A stretch of DNA of 64,000 nucleotides, taken from assembly GCF_000519125.1 (NCBI RefSeq), contig NZ_JAEX01000005.1, positions 64,501-128,500 of the forward strand. Direction: 5' to 3'. Shown here piece after piece: positions 28,350 through 37,714 of this stretch (position 1 is its first letter; every line of letters starts with the position of its first letter). Source of the stretch: Desulfocurvus vexinensis DSM 17965. Lineage in GTDB: Bacteria; Desulfobacterota; Desulfovibrionia; Desulfovibrionales; Desulfovibrionaceae. Below the pieces are notes generated by a model that did not search any database, had not been told where the DNA came from, and saw only the letters and a list, made by a program, of their open reading frames with translations. Position numbers and translations under genes: made by a program.

Positions 28350-28381
28350 GCGTTGGCGCGCCGCCTGGGCCGCGAAAGGAG

Positions 28382-28410
28382 GCCGCCGCCCGGAAGGGCG
28401 GCGGCTTTTT
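28382..28410 (+). terminator. Intrinsic terminator after argB
   Basis: GCCGCCGCCC (28382-28391) pairs with GGGCGGCGGC (28396-28405) around GGAA and is followed by TTTTT. Confidence 0.92.
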
Positions 28411-28491
28411 CGCGGGCTGCGGGCCGCAGGGGCCGGGCGCGCGGCGCGGTGTGGCGCGCGGGCCCCGGCGCTGGCGGCGGCGCCGGACACG

Positions 28492-28520
28492 AAAAAGCCG
28501 ACCCCGGGGGGTCGGCTTTT
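28492..28520. terminator. Bidirectional intrinsic terminator between argB and rho
   Basis: GCCGACCCC (28497-28505) pairs with GGGGTCGGC (28508-28516); AAAAA before and TTTT after allow use from both sides. On the minus strand it ends rho. Confidence 0.88.
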
Positions 28521-28605
28521 CGCCCTTGCGGCGCGGGCCGGGGCGCCCGCAAGCGCATCCGGACCGGCCAGCGCGCCCGGGCTGCCGGGCGCGCCGCGCT
28601 GCGCG

Positions 28606-29853
<1,248 letters not shown>

Positions 29854-29978
29854 GTGTCTCTCCGCAGAAGCGCTGTTCCTGGTCCTGTGCCTGGACATTT
29901 GAGGATTGCTTGGATGCGGCCCGGCTCCGGCAGGGCGCACGCCCGGCCCCGGGCCGTCGCCCGGGAGGGTGAGCTGGG

Positions 29979-30223
29979 ATGCAAAAAGAAAGAGCCTTGG
30001 ATTGGTTGCGGGTACTGGGCACCGCAGGCGTGTTGCCCGCCAGGGATGCAACACGAGCGTACTACGACCGTGGCCGTTCTATCGACTTCGCTGCAATGGG
30101 CGAATATGCGGACTTAGGGGTGTTGTCGAAGCGGGTTGCTGTTTTGGAACGGACCCGCAAGAAACCATGCAAACGGTTGCCGACTACTACCGCAGGAAAA
30201 AGGCGTTTGCAAGGGCTTTCTAG
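29979..30223 (+). pseudogene. Low-GC small ORF on the opposite strand to rho and carD, restored by one T insertion
   Basis: From ATG 29979 (GGGAGGGTGAGC before it) the frame reads [36 protein letters not shown] and MGEYADLGVLSKRVAV. It then leaves a natural composition after GTTTT (30142-30145). Adding one T continues it as FGTDPQETMQTVADYYRRKK and ends at TAG 30221-30223, 7 bp from the convergent carD stop. That gives an ~82-residue basic protein. The uncorrected frame runs on antisense through carD. Codon use and GC are much lower than neighbours, which suggests recent arrival or relaxed selection. I do not recognise the family. Confidence 0.55.
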
Positions 30224-30230
30224 GGGCCTT

Positions 30231-30752
30231 CTACTGTTCTTCCCTGGTCCGGATCACGTCGGCGAAAATCGCCTCGACGTCGGCGCGCACGGTATCCTGG
30301 TCGCGGCCCAGGGCATGGGCCAGCTCCAGGGTCATCAGCCCCATGGCCTGCTCAAGCAGGCGATGTTCGCCGAAGGACAGTTCCTTGTCCTTGCCGATGA
30401 GCAGCAGTTCCTTGAGCACGTAGGCCACGTCGGCCAGGTCCTGGCTCTTGAGTTTTTCGGAATATTCGCGGTAGCGGCGGTTCCAGTTCTGCCCGGAGTA
30501 GCCGGTGAAGTCCGCCCGGTCCTGGAGGGTCTTGATGATGGACTGGGCCTTCTTGCGCGAGCACACGGGCCGCAGCCCGACGTTCAGGGCGTTGAGCACC
30601 GGAACCATCAGCGTCACGTTGTTGGACAGGATGCGGACGATGTAGAACTCGGCGCTGACTCCGCCGATTTCCTGGATTTCTATGCGTTCGACCTTGCCCA
30701 CGCCCTGGGCGGGGTAGACTACGAGGTCGCCTATTGCAAAATGGGTCGGCAC
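30231..30752 (-). CDS. carD: CarD/CdnL-family RNA polymerase-binding regulator
   Basis: A 173-residue protein. The Tudor-like RNAP-binding domain is at the N-terminus (FAIGDLVVYPAQGVGKVERI and AEFYIVRILSNNVTLMVPV), then a helical C-terminal domain (WNRRYREYSEKLKSQDLADV, KDKELSFGEHRLLEQAM). CarD stabilises open complexes at rRNA and housekeeping promoters. I chose GTG 30752, which places the Tudor domain at the usual distance from the start; GTG 30764 is possible. It is downstream of pth. The stop is 7 bp from the small convergent ORF. Position before rho suggests a shared transcription-control locus. Confidence 0.93.
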   Translation of the reverse strand: MPTHFAIGDLVVYPAQGVGKVERIEIQEIGGVSAEFYIVRILSNNVTLMVPVLNALNVGLRPVCSRKKAQSIIKTLQDRADFTGYSGQNWNRRYREYSEKLKSQDLADVAYVLKELLLIGKDKELSFGEHRLLEQAMGLMTLELAHALGRDQDTVRADVEAIFADVIRTREEQ

Positions 30753-30817
30753 ACTACCACACACCTTGAGAAATTGCACACACAGAGGAACAGCATAGCC
30801 CAGGTCCAAGAATTAGT

Positions 30818-31444
30818 CTAGGTTTCATCGGCCTTTTCACCGGGGCGGGCGTCGAAGGCGTTCAGGTACTGCACGGCAGGGGTGAAGCCCCGGCGCAGAT
30901 ACAGGGTCAGGCCCTTGACCGCCGCCCGGGCCACCTGGGCCACCAGCTCCAGCTCGTCGCGCTCGAAGGGGTCGAGCACGTAGTCGCGCGCGCCGCCCCG
31001 GCCCTCGGGCCGCCCGATGCCCAGGCGCAGGCGCAGGAAATCCGGCGTGCCCAGATGCTCGGCGATGGATTTGATGCCGTTGTGGCCCGCGTCGCTGCCG
31101 CCCTTCTTGAACTTCATGCGCCCCAGGGGCAGGTCCAGGTCGTCGTGGACCACGATGACCTCGCCGGGGGCCAGGGCGAAGCGCGCGGCCAGCTTGCCCA
31201 CGGCCAGGCCCGAGAGGTTCATGTAGGTCTGCGGCTTGGCCAGCAGCAGGGGGGCGGCGCTTCGCACCAGGCGGCATTCGCGGGTCACGCAGTCGCCGCG
31301 CAGTTGCACGGCGGGGCAGCGGGCCTCGCCCCCGGCCTCGTCCACCAGGGCGTCGATGGCCAGGAATCCGAAATTGTGGCGGGTCAGCTCGTACTCGGGC
31401 CCGGGGTTGCCCAGCCCGGCGACGAGGGCGCTGTAGTGTGTCAT
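30818..31444 (-). CDS. pth: Peptidyl-tRNA hydrolase
   Basis: A 208-residue Pth. It has the substrate pocket VAGLGNPGPEYELTRHNFGF with catalytic His (RHNFGF), AKPQTYMNLSG, VVHDDLDLPLGRMKFKKGGS and GHNGIKSIAEHLGTPDFLRL. It frees tRNA from prematurely released peptides in the cytoplasm. The tail is slightly longer than in E. coli. It lies downstream of rplY, the conserved neighbour in many bacteria, with a hairpin between them, so part of the transcript may stop there. Confidence 0.96.
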   Translation of the reverse strand: MTHYSALVAGLGNPGPEYELTRHNFGFLAIDALVDEAGGEARCPAVQLRGDCVTRECRLVRSAAPLLLAKPQTYMNLSGLAVGKLAARFALAPGEVIVVHDDLDLPLGRMKFKKGGSDAGHNGIKSIAEHLGTPDFLRLRLGIGRPEGRGGARDYVLDPFERDELELVAQVARAAVKGLTLYLRRGFTPAVQYLNAFDARPGEKADET

Positions 31445-31555
31445 GCGGGTTCGGGTGTCCGGGGTCGGGGTGCAGGAGCGGGCCGCCGGAGGGCGCCCGG
31501 GTGAGCCTACCTGAAGTGGGGCCCGTGGCGCAAGGCGCCGCAGGCGGCAGCGCAC

Positions 31556-31584
31556 AAAGGCCCCGGGGAACGCTCCCCGGGGCC
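31556..31584 (-). terminator. Hairpin between rplY and pth, weak terminator
   Basis: On the minus strand GGCCCCGGGGA and TCCCCGGGGCC arms close around four bases and are followed by TTTG. The T run is short, so partial read-through to pth is likely. Confidence 0.6.
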
Positions 31585-31615
31585 CGGTGTGCAGTCTGCG
31601 TGGGAGCCGGGGGCG

Positions 31616-32212
31616 CTACTCGGCGGCTTCGCCGGCGCCCTCGCCCTCTTCGGCTTCGGCGGTCGGGGCCACCAGGCCCACCACGGCGAAGTTCTCGTCG
31701 TACAGCGCCTGGACGCCCTGGGGCATGGCGATGTCCGTGATGTGGATGCTGTCGCCCACGTCCAGGTCCGACACGTCCAGGGTGATCTTGTCCGGGATGT
31801 CGGTGGGCAGGCATTCGACGTCCAGGCCGTCGCGGAACACGGCCAGCTTGCCGCCCATCACCGCGCCCTTGGGCTTGCCCACGGTCTCGATGGGCACGCG
31901 CACGCGCACGGCCTTCTTCAGGTCAACGCCGAAGAAGTCCACGTGGGTGATCTCGGTCTTGAAGGGGTGGCGCACCAGCTCCTTGATCAGGGCCGGGCGG
32001 GTCTCGCCGCCCTCGATGTTCAGGTACACGAGCTGGGAGCTGCCGGCCTTGGCGTAGGCCTTGTTCAGCGGCAGGGGCTCCACCTGGATGAGCACGTTCT
32101 CGCCCTTGGCGTAGTAGACGCCGGGAACGAGGCCCTTGCGGTGCAGTTCGCGCATGGCGCCCTTGCCGGTCACTTCGCGCTTCTGGACGGTGAGGGTGAT
32201 CTGGTCGGACAT
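31616..32212 (-). CDS. rplY: Ribosomal protein bL25 of the Ctc type
   Basis: A 198-residue bL25/Ctc. The N-terminal L25 domain (about residues 1-95: ITLTVQKREVTGKGAMREL, HRKGLVPGVYYAKGENVL, ELVRHPFKTEITHVDF) binds 5S rRNA, and the TL5-like C-terminal domain (about 100-185) follows, ending in an acidic tail. This longer Ctc form is common outside gammaproteobacteria and is linked to stress. It sits between prs and pth, a conserved trio in bacteria. A strong ribosome site (AAGGAGA) precedes ATG 32212. Confidence 0.95.
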   Translation of the reverse strand: MSDQITLTVQKREVTGKGAMRELHRKGLVPGVYYAKGENVLIQVEPLPLNKAYAKAGSSQLVYLNIEGGETRPALIKELVRHPFKTEITHVDFFGVDLKKAVRVRVPIETVGKPKGAVMGGKLAVFRDGLDVECLPTDIPDKITLDVSDLDVGDSIHITDIAMPQGVQALYDENFAVVGLVAPTAEAEEGEGAGEAAE

Positions 32213-32282
32213 GGTCGGGTTTCTCCTTGGGCCCCGTTCTTGCCCGGGCGCCGATGCGGCCCGAGGGACGGTGCAGGTGTGT

Positions 32283-33224
32283 TTAAACGAAAAGTACGCT
32301 CACGGAGGATTCCGTGTGGATGTTGTGGATGGCCTTGCCCAGCAGGCTGGCCAGGGAAAGCACCTGCAGCTTGGGGCATTTCTCGGCCTTGTTGCCCACC
32401 GGGATGGAGTTGGTGACGATGACCTGGGAGTAGTGGGACTTCTGCAGCCGCTCGGTGGCCGGGCCGGAGAGCACGGCGTGGGTGGCGCAGGCCATCACGT
32501 CCTTGGCGCCGCTCTCCATGAGCACGTCGGCGGCGGCGGTGATGGTCCCGGCGGTGTCGATCATGTCATCCAGCACGATGGCAGCCTTGCCCTTCACGTC
32601 GCCGATGACGTTCATGGCCCGGGCCTGGTTGGGCGCGTCGCGGCGCTTGTCGATGATGGCCAGGCTGGCGCCCAGGCGCTTGGCATAGGCGCGGGCGCGC
32701 TCCACGCCGCCCGCGTCGGGCGAGACCATGACGATGTCGTCGTTGGTCTTGCGCAGGTGCTCGAGCAGCACGGGGGCGGCGTAGATGTTGTCCACCGGCA
32801 GGTTGAAGAAGCCCTGGATCTGGCCCGCGTGCAGGTCCACCGTCACCAGGCGGTCGATGCCCGCCACGGTGAGGAAGTCGGCCACGAGCTTGGCGCTGAT
32901 GGGCGCGCGCGGGGCGACCTTGCGGTCCTGCCGGGCGTAGCCGTAGTAGGGCACCACGGCGGTGACGCGGCCCACGCTGGCGCGCTTGAGGGCGTCGAGC
33001 AGGATGCACAGCTCCATGAGGTGGAAGTTCACCGGCGCGCAGGTGGGCTGGACCACGAACACGTCCGCCCCGCGGACGTTGGAGCCGATCTCCACGCGGA
33101 TCTCGCCGTCACTGAACGTGTCGGTGAGGCATTGGGTCAGCTCGCAGCCCAGGTGGTTGCAGATTTCCTTGGCCAACCCGGGGTTGGCGGAGCCGGTCAT
33201 GATCTTCAGTTCGCCGATGGCCAT
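32283..33224 (-). CDS. prs: Ribose-phosphate pyrophosphokinase
   Basis: A 313-residue PRPP synthetase that makes PRPP from ribose-5-phosphate and ATP for nucleotides, His and Trp. It has [20 protein letters not shown], the flexible-loop [20 protein letters not shown], the PRPP site [17 protein letters not shown] and [15 protein letters not shown] 33224 is preceded by GAGGAAG; the frame also offers GTG 33230. It is in a prs-rplY-pth run. The tRNA-Gln gene lies just upstream with 25 bp between, so they may share transcription. Confidence 0.96.
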   Translation of the reverse strand: MAIGELKIMTGSANPGLAKEICNHLGCELTQCLTDTFSDGEIRVEIGSNVRGADVFVVQPTCAPVNFHLMELCILLDALKRASVGRVTAVVPYYGYARQDRKVAPRAPISAKLVADFLTVAGIDRLVTVDLHAGQIQGFFNLPVDNIYAAPVLLEHLRKTNDDIVMVSPDAGGVERARAYAKRLGASLAIIDKRRDAPNQARAMNVIGDVKGKAAIVLDDMIDTAGTITAAADVLMESGAKDVMACATHAVLSGPATERLQKSHYSQVIVTNSIPVGNKAEKCPKLQVLSLASLLGKAIHNIHTESSVSVLFV

Positions 33225-33248
33225 TGGCACTTCCTCGAAAAGATGACG

Positions 33249-33324
33249 TGGCTGGGGCGGTAGGACTCGAACCCACGGATGACGGGACCAAAACCCGTTG
33301 CCTTACCAACTTGGCGACACCCCA
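33249..33324 (-). tRNA. tRNA-Gln (anticodon TTG)
   Basis: The minus strand folds as a full cloverleaf: acceptor TGGGGTG/CGCCCCA, anticodon stem ACGGG/CCCGT with loop TTTTGGT (anticodon TTG), T-loop GTTCGAGTC. The discriminator is G (33252) and CCA is encoded (33251-33249). It lies between ispE and prs, as in related bacteria. Confidence 0.97.
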
Positions 33325-33327
33325 GCG

Positions 33328-34200
33328 CTAGAAACAATGCACGAACGCGCGAACCGAGGCCTCCCGGAACCCGCGTGCGCAGTTTTCCGCCTGGAGGGCG
33401 TCGCGGAACAGTCCGAGCACACTGGCCCCGCTTCCGCTCATCACCGCCCCGCATGCGCCGTCGAGGAGCAGTTTTTCCTTGTATCGCCGCAGGTTGGGGT
33501 GGGCGGGAAAAACGACTTCCTCGAAGCTGTTGTACAGCGGGGGCAAAGAGCAAGGGGAGCTTTTAAACCGCTCCTTGGTCCATGTCAAGGAACAGTGGGG
33601 GTCGGCGCCGCCGGGGTGGGCGGCGTCCCACGCGGCGTAGGCCCACGCGGTGCCCACCTGCTCGGGCGGGCACAACACTACCAGGGCCAGCCCGGCCAGG
33701 GCAAGCTCCACGGGGGCCAGGGCGTCGCCGATGCCCTCGGCCCAGGCCGGGCCCCGGCCCAGGAAGAAGGGCACGTCCGCGCCGATGGACGCCCCCAGGC
33801 GCGCCAGGGCCGCCGGGGCCAGCGCCCGCGCCCCGGCCCGGGCGTTGAGCTCGCGCAGCACCAGGGCCGCGTCGGCGCTGCCGCCGCCCAGGCCCGCACC
33901 CGTGGGCACGCCCTTGTCCAGGCGCACGGCCAGGGCCGGGGCCAGGCCCGTGGCGGCGCAAAAGGCCCGCCAGGCCCGGGCCACGGTGTTGGCCTTGCCC
34001 TCCAGGGCCGGGTCGCTGCATGTCAGGGCAAAGGGCCCGCCCTGGGGCCCGAAGGTCAGGGTCAGGGTGTCGGTGGGCGCGGCCAGGGGCACGAACAGCG
34101 ATTCCAGGCTGTGGTAGCCGTTGTCCAGCCGCCCGGTCAGGCGCAGGTGCAGGTTGACCTTGCAGCCTGCGGCCAGGGTCACGGTGTCGGGGGCGCTCAT
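33328..34200 (-). CDS. ispE: 4-diphosphocytidyl-2-C-methyl-D-erythritol kinase
   Basis: A 290-residue GHMP kinase of the MEP isoprenoid pathway. The N-terminal substrate site is CKVNLHLRLTGRLDNGYHSL, the ATP loop is VPTGAGLGGGSADAALVLRE, and the C-terminal GHMP motif is VMSGSGASVLGLF. The usual Ala-Lys-Ile reads Gly-Cys-Lys-Val, a mild variation that keeps the catalytic Lys. It ends 4 bp from the tRNA-Gln gene, so ispE, the tRNA and prs are probably one transcript. ATG 34200 has a poor ribosome site, and upstream ATG 34236 is also open. Confidence 0.94.
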   Translation of the reverse strand: MSAPDTVTLAAGCKVNLHLRLTGRLDNGYHSLESLFVPLAAPTDTLTLTFGPQGGPFALTCSDPALEGKANTVARAWRAFCAATGLAPALAVRLDKGVPTGAGLGGGSADAALVLRELNARAGARALAPAALARLGASIGADVPFFLGRGPAWAEGIGDALAPVELALAGLALVVLCPPEQVGTAWAYAAWDAAHPGGADPHCSLTWTKERFKSSPCSLPPLYNSFEEVVFPAHPNLRRYKEKLLLDGACGAVMSGSGASVLGLFRDALQAENCARGFREASVRAFVHCF

Positions 34201-34247
34201 GGGCGGCAGGGTGGCCGAAAACGGCCCCCGAGGCAAGGGCGGGGGCG

Positions 34248-34277
34248 AAAAAAACGGGGGGCCTGTGGGCCCCCCGT
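34248..34277 (-). terminator. Intrinsic terminator after the DegP-type gene
   Basis: On the minus strand ACGGGGGGCC and GGCCCCCCGT pair around a short loop and run into seven T residues (complement of 34248-34254). Confidence 0.92.
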
Positions 34278-34305
34278 GGTGTCTGCGGCGGGTGCTGCGC
34301 CGGGC

Positions 34306-35745
34306 CTACTGCCCGGGTAGGGTGATGGTGCGGAACACCGTGCGGCCCTGGCGCTGGATGAGCAGCAGCAGGGCACCCTTGTCGCTGGCGTCGCCCGTGT
34401 GGATCTTCTCCAGGTCGGCCACGGAGGCCACGTCCTTCTGGTTGGCCTGCAGGATCACGTCGCCGGGGCGGACTTCGCTTTCCTGGGCCGGGGAGCCGTT
34501 GTCCACCTCCAGCACCAGCAGGCCCTTGCCCGGGGTCACGCCCAGGGCCTCGGCCTCCTGGGCGGTCACGGCGCGCACGGTCATGCCCAGCAGGGCCTTG
34601 GAGCCCTTGGGGGCGCCGGGGGCGTCGCCGCCCTGGCGGGCCTGGAGCTGCTCGCTGCGCTCACCCAGGGTGACCTTGACGCTGCGCTGCTTGCCGTCGC
34701 GCCACAGGCCCAGGGTGATGGTCCGCCCCGGGGGCAGGGAGGCCACGGCGCGCACCAGGTCGCCAGCCTCGGCGATGTCGGTGTTGTCCACCTTGAGGAT
34801 CACGTCGCCGGGCTTGATGCCGGCCTTGGCGGCGGGCTGGTCGGCGATGACCTCGTTGACCAGCGCCCCGCGCGCGGGGGCCAGGCCCAGGGCCTTGGCG
34901 GTCTGCTCGTCCACGGGCTGGTAGGTGATGCCCAGCCAGCCGCGGTGCACGGCCTGCTCGGTCTTGAGCTGGTCGATGATCCGCCGGGCCATGTTGCTGG
35001 GGATGGCGAAGCCGATGCCCTGGCCCGAGGCGATGATGGCGGTGTTGATGCCCACGACCTCGCCGTCCATGTTGAGCAGCGGGCCGCCGGAGTTGCCGGG
35101 GTTGATGGAGGCGTCGGTCTGGATGAAGTCATCGAAGGCGCCGGAGCCGATGATGCGGCCCTTGGCGCTGATGATGCCCGCCGTGACCGAGTGGTCCAGC
35201 CCGAAGGGGTTGCCGATGGCGATGACCCACTGGCCGACCTCGGCCTTGTCGGAGTCGCCGAAGGGCAGGGTGGGCAGGGTGCCGTTGGGCGGGGCGATCT
35301 TGAGCAGGGCGAGGTCCGTTTCGGGGTCGCGCCCGACGATCTCGGCCTCGATGAAATCCTTGCTGCCGCGCAGCTTGATCTGCACCTGGTCGGCGTTCTG
35401 GATCACATGGTTGTTGGTGACGATGTAGCCGTCCTTGGAGATGATGAACCCCGAGCCCAGGGAGCGCTCCTTGCGGGGCTGCTGGTTGGGGTTCTGGTTG
35501 AAGAACTGCTCGAACTGGTTGAAGAAATCGTCGAAGGGCGTCCCGCGCTGGTGGAACTTGAAGAACTCGCGCATCTGCTGGGACTGGGCCACGGTCTTCA
35601 CCGTGCTGATGTTGACCACGGCGTCGCCGGTGCGCCGGGCGAGGTCGGTGAACTCGGGCAGACCCGCAGCGGCCAGGGCGGGGATGGTCCAGGCCAGGGT
35701 GAGCAGGGCCGTCAGCAGGGCGGCCTGTGCCTTCTTGTGCAGCAT
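34306..35745 (-). CDS. degP: Periplasmic DegP/DegQ-type serine protease (Do family)
   Basis: A 479-residue protease. The signal peptide is at residues 1-26 (ends ALAAA). The trypsin-like domain has His113 (NNHVI), Asp144 (ETDLALLKI) and Ser219 (GNSGGPL), with spacings as in E. coli DegP. The LA loop is Gln/Asn-rich (FEQFFNQNPNQQP). Two PDZ domains follow (about 275-365 and 385-475). It degrades or refolds misfolded envelope proteins. A canonical promoter and an 18-bp palindrome precede it, and a CpxAR-like pair lies nearby, so envelope-stress control is plausible. Confidence 0.95.
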   Translation of the reverse strand: MLHKKAQAALLTALLTLAWTIPALAAAGLPEFTDLARRTGDAVVNISTVKTVAQSQQMREFFKFHQRGTPFDDFFNQFEQFFNQNPNQQPRKERSLGSGFIISKDGYIVTNNHVIQNADQVQIKLRGSKDFIEAEIVGRDPETDLALLKIAPPNGTLPTLPFGDSDKAEVGQWVIAIGNPFGLDHSVTAGIISAKGRIIGSGAFDDFIQTDASINPGNSGGPLLNMDGEVVGINTAIIASGQGIGFAIPSNMARRIIDQLKTEQAVHRGWLGITYQPVDEQTAKALGLAPARGALVNEVIADQPAAKAGIKPGDVILKVDNTDIAEAGDLVRAVASLPPGRTITLGLWRDGKQRSVKVTLGERSEQLQARQGGDAPGAPKGSKALLGMTVRAVTAQEAEALGVTPGKGLLVLEVDNGSPAQESEVRPGDVILQANQKDVASVADLEKIHTGDASDKGALLLLIQRQGRTVFRTITLPGQ

Positions 35746-35798
35746 CCGTATCCTCCATGGGGCGGCGCAGGTTTGGGCTGTGCGCCGCCATGGCCAGA

Positions 35799-35826
35799 AC
35801 TATAATGCATCCTGGCCGGGTGTAAA
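35799..35826 (-). promoter_or_regulatory. Sigma-70-type promoter of degP
   Basis: On the minus strand TTTACA (35826-35821) and TATAGT (35804-35799) are 16 bp apart. The expected start is about 45 bp before the gene. Confidence 0.75.
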
Positions 35827-35831
35827 CCGCT

Positions 35832-35849
35832 TGTGCCAATATTGGCACA
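35832..35849. promoter_or_regulatory. Perfect 18-bp palindrome upstream of degP
   Basis: TGTGCCAATATTGGCACA is perfectly symmetric and ends 5 bp upstream of the degP -35 box, an activator-like position. It is the most perfect operator-sized palindrome seen in the window. The cognate protein is unknown. Confidence 0.8.
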
Positions 35850-36000
35850 GCTTTTCGCGCCCCCGACACCGCGCCCCTGCGCCCCTGGCGCCGGGCAGGC
35901 GGGGAGCGGCGGCGGGCGGCGGCGGCGGGGGAATAACGGTTGCATTTTCGCCCGGCCTTGGCTAGGAATATTGCCCCTCCGGCCCGCAGGGCCGGCCCGT

Positions 36001-36077
36001 GCGCTCGTAGCTCAGTCGGATAGAGCGATAGCCTCCTAAGCTGTAGGCCGCAGGTTCGATTCCTGCCGGGCGCACCA
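36001..36077 (+). tRNA. tRNA-Arg (anticodon CCT)
   Basis: The sequence folds with acceptor GCGCTCG/CGGGCGC, a D arm, anticodon stem ATAGC/GCTGT around CTCCTAA (anticodon CCT), and T-loop GGTTCGATTCC. The discriminator is A and CCA is encoded (36075-36077). It stands alone. Confidence 0.97.
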
Positions 36078-36238
36078 AATTATCAGCATATGCTGCTGGA
36101 ATCATTAAGGAACACTTCCTGCGCGGAATGCCCCGGGGAGGGTTCCTTGCGTGGGGGGAGTCCCACGTTCAGGCCTCGTGTGCTTCCTTGGGCTCCAGGA
36201 GGTCCACGGCGGCCCTGATGGACGCATCGTCACCCTGC

Positions 36239-36282
36239 ACGCCACAACGCGGCAAGGCTTTGGCCTTGCCGCGTTGTGGCGT
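36239..36282. repeat. Perfect 19-bp inverted repeat
   Basis: ACGCCACAACGCGGCAAGG (36239-36257) and its exact complement (36264-36282) flank CTTTGG. It lies between tRNA-Arg and the end of the histidine kinase gene. A few T bases follow on the plus strand, but no long T tract, so termination is only possible. The 36078-36310 stretch has no supported gene. Confidence 0.8.
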
Positions 36283-36310
36283 TTCATGGCCGCGCGCCCC
36301 TGCGCGCCGC

Positions 36311-37714
36311 CTACCCCGCCAGGGGCAGGGTGATGTCCACGCGCAGGCCGCCGTGGACGGTGTTGCTGGCGGTGATGGTGCCGCCGTGGAGCAGCACGGC
36401 GCGCTGGGCGATGGCCAGGCCGATGCCCGAGCCGCCGGATTTGTGCCCGCGGGTGTCGTCCACGCGGTAGAAGGGCAAAAAGAGTTTGTCCAGGGCTTCG
36501 TCGGGCACGCCGGGGCCCATGTCGAGGACGGTGACCCGCGCCTGGGGCCCCAGTTCGCCCGGCTCCACGCTCTGGGTGACCTGCACGGTCTTCCCGGCGG
36601 GGGTGAAGCGGATGGCGTTGCGGATCACGTTCTCCATGGCCCGGCGCACCAGCTCGGGCACGGCGTCGATCATGGCCGGGGCGCCGGTGTTCACCTGCAC
36701 GGACACGCCCTTGTACTGCGACTCCAGGTCCGTGTCGCGGACCACGCTCATGAGCAGTGCGCCCAGGTTGACGCGGGTGGTGTCGCGGCATTCCTGCATG
36801 TGGTCCAGGCGGGTGTAGGTCAGCATCTGGCCGATGAGCTCGTCCAGGCGGGCGGCGTCGAGCTCGATGCGATCCAGCTCGGCCCGGGCCGTGTGCCCCG
36901 CGCGCTTGCGCGCCAGCTCCAGGGCCACGTTGAGGCGCGTCAGCGGCGAGCGCAGCTCGTGGGAGATGTCGCGCAGCAGCCGCCGCTGCGAGAGCACCAG
37001 ATGCTCCACGCGCTCGGCCATGCGGTCGAAATCCTCGGACAGGGCGTTGATCTCCTCGTAGCCCCGGTCGCTGCTGGTGCCGATGCGGTGGGTCAGGTCG
37101 CCCCCGGCCACGCGGCGCGTGGCCTCGCGCAGGCGGCGCACCGGGCCGCTCAGGTGCCGGGCCAGCAGCAGCGCCAGCACCCCGCCCGCCACGAGCATGG
37201 GCACCAGCCGCTTCCAGAACATCCACGAGCCCAGCAGGCTGGGCGGCGGGGGCAGGCGCGGGAACTCCAGGGCCAGGTAGAGCGGGCTGCCGTCGGCCAG
37301 GGTCCGCGAGGCCAGGAAGAACGGCGGCAGGGAGCCTTCGGCGTGGTCTCCCGGGCTGGGCGGGGCGGCCAGGGCGGCCCGCATGGCATCGAAAAACTCC
37401 TCGCCGATCTCCGGGTGCGGCCCGAAGCCGGTCAGCTCGCGGCCCTGGGCGTCGAACAGGCGCAGGGAAAAGCGCAGGCCCGGGGCGATGTCCACGCAGC
37501 GGCGCAGGCCCGCCTCGCCCTCGTGGATGTAGGCGTCCAGCAGCAGCTGGCCTTGCAGGGCGAACATCCCCCGCGCCTCGGGATGGTCGGGAACCCGGAT
37601 GTGGCGCGTGTCCAGCAGGTCCATGAGCAGCACGTTGCCCAGGGTGCCCGCGGCCAGGGCCAGGCAGAACCACAGGAATATCTTGCCGAAGAGCGAGTTG
37701 GAGAGCCGCCTCAC
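36311..37714 (-). CDS. CpxA-like membrane sensor histidine kinase
   Basis: A 467-residue kinase starts at GTG 37714, overlapping the regulator stop (GTGA). Helix 1 is about residues 9-32 and helix 2 about 168-186, enclosing a periplasmic sensor domain. A HAMP domain (LSGPVRRLREATRRVAGGDL) follows, then the H box RDISHELRSPLTRLN (His252), the N box ENVIRNAIRFT and G boxes DMGPGVPDEAL and SGGSGIGLAIAQRAV. It phosphorylates the regulator encoded just upstream. The CpxA likeness is from organisation and motifs; the stimulus is unknown. Confidence 0.93.
   Translation of the reverse strand: MRRLSNSLFGKIFLWFCLALAAGTLGNVLLMDLLDTRHIRVPDHPEARGMFALQGQLLLDAYIHEGEAGLRRCVDIAPGLRFSLRLFDAQGRELTGFGPHPEIGEEFFDAMRAALAAPPSPGDHAEGSLPPFFLASRTLADGSPLYLALEFPRLPPPPSLLGSWMFWKRLVPMLVAGGVLALLLARHLSGPVRRLREATRRVAGGDLTHRIGTSSDRGYEEINALSEDFDRMAERVEHLVLSQRRLLRDISHELRSPLTRLNVALELARKRAGHTARAELDRIELDAARLDELIGQMLTYTRLDHMQECRDTTRVNLGALLMSVVRDTDLESQYKGVSVQVNTGAPAMIDAVPELVRRAMENVIRNAIRFTPAGKTVQVTQSVEPGELGPQARVTVLDMGPGVPDEALDKLFLPFYRVDDTRGHKSGGSGIGLAIAQRAVLLHGGTITASNTVHGGLRVDITLPLAG

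Noticed and set aside
30224-30821. Plus-strand extension of the low-GC ORF as a 280-residue gene
   Set aside because: After 30145 the frame lies antisense to carD, and composition changes at that point. A corrected frame ending at 30223 fits better.
36169-36240. Short minus-strand peptide reading QGDDASIRAAVDLLEPKEAH
   Set aside because: It looks natural but is only about 23 residues from a GTG with no ribosome site and no extension; too little to call a gene.
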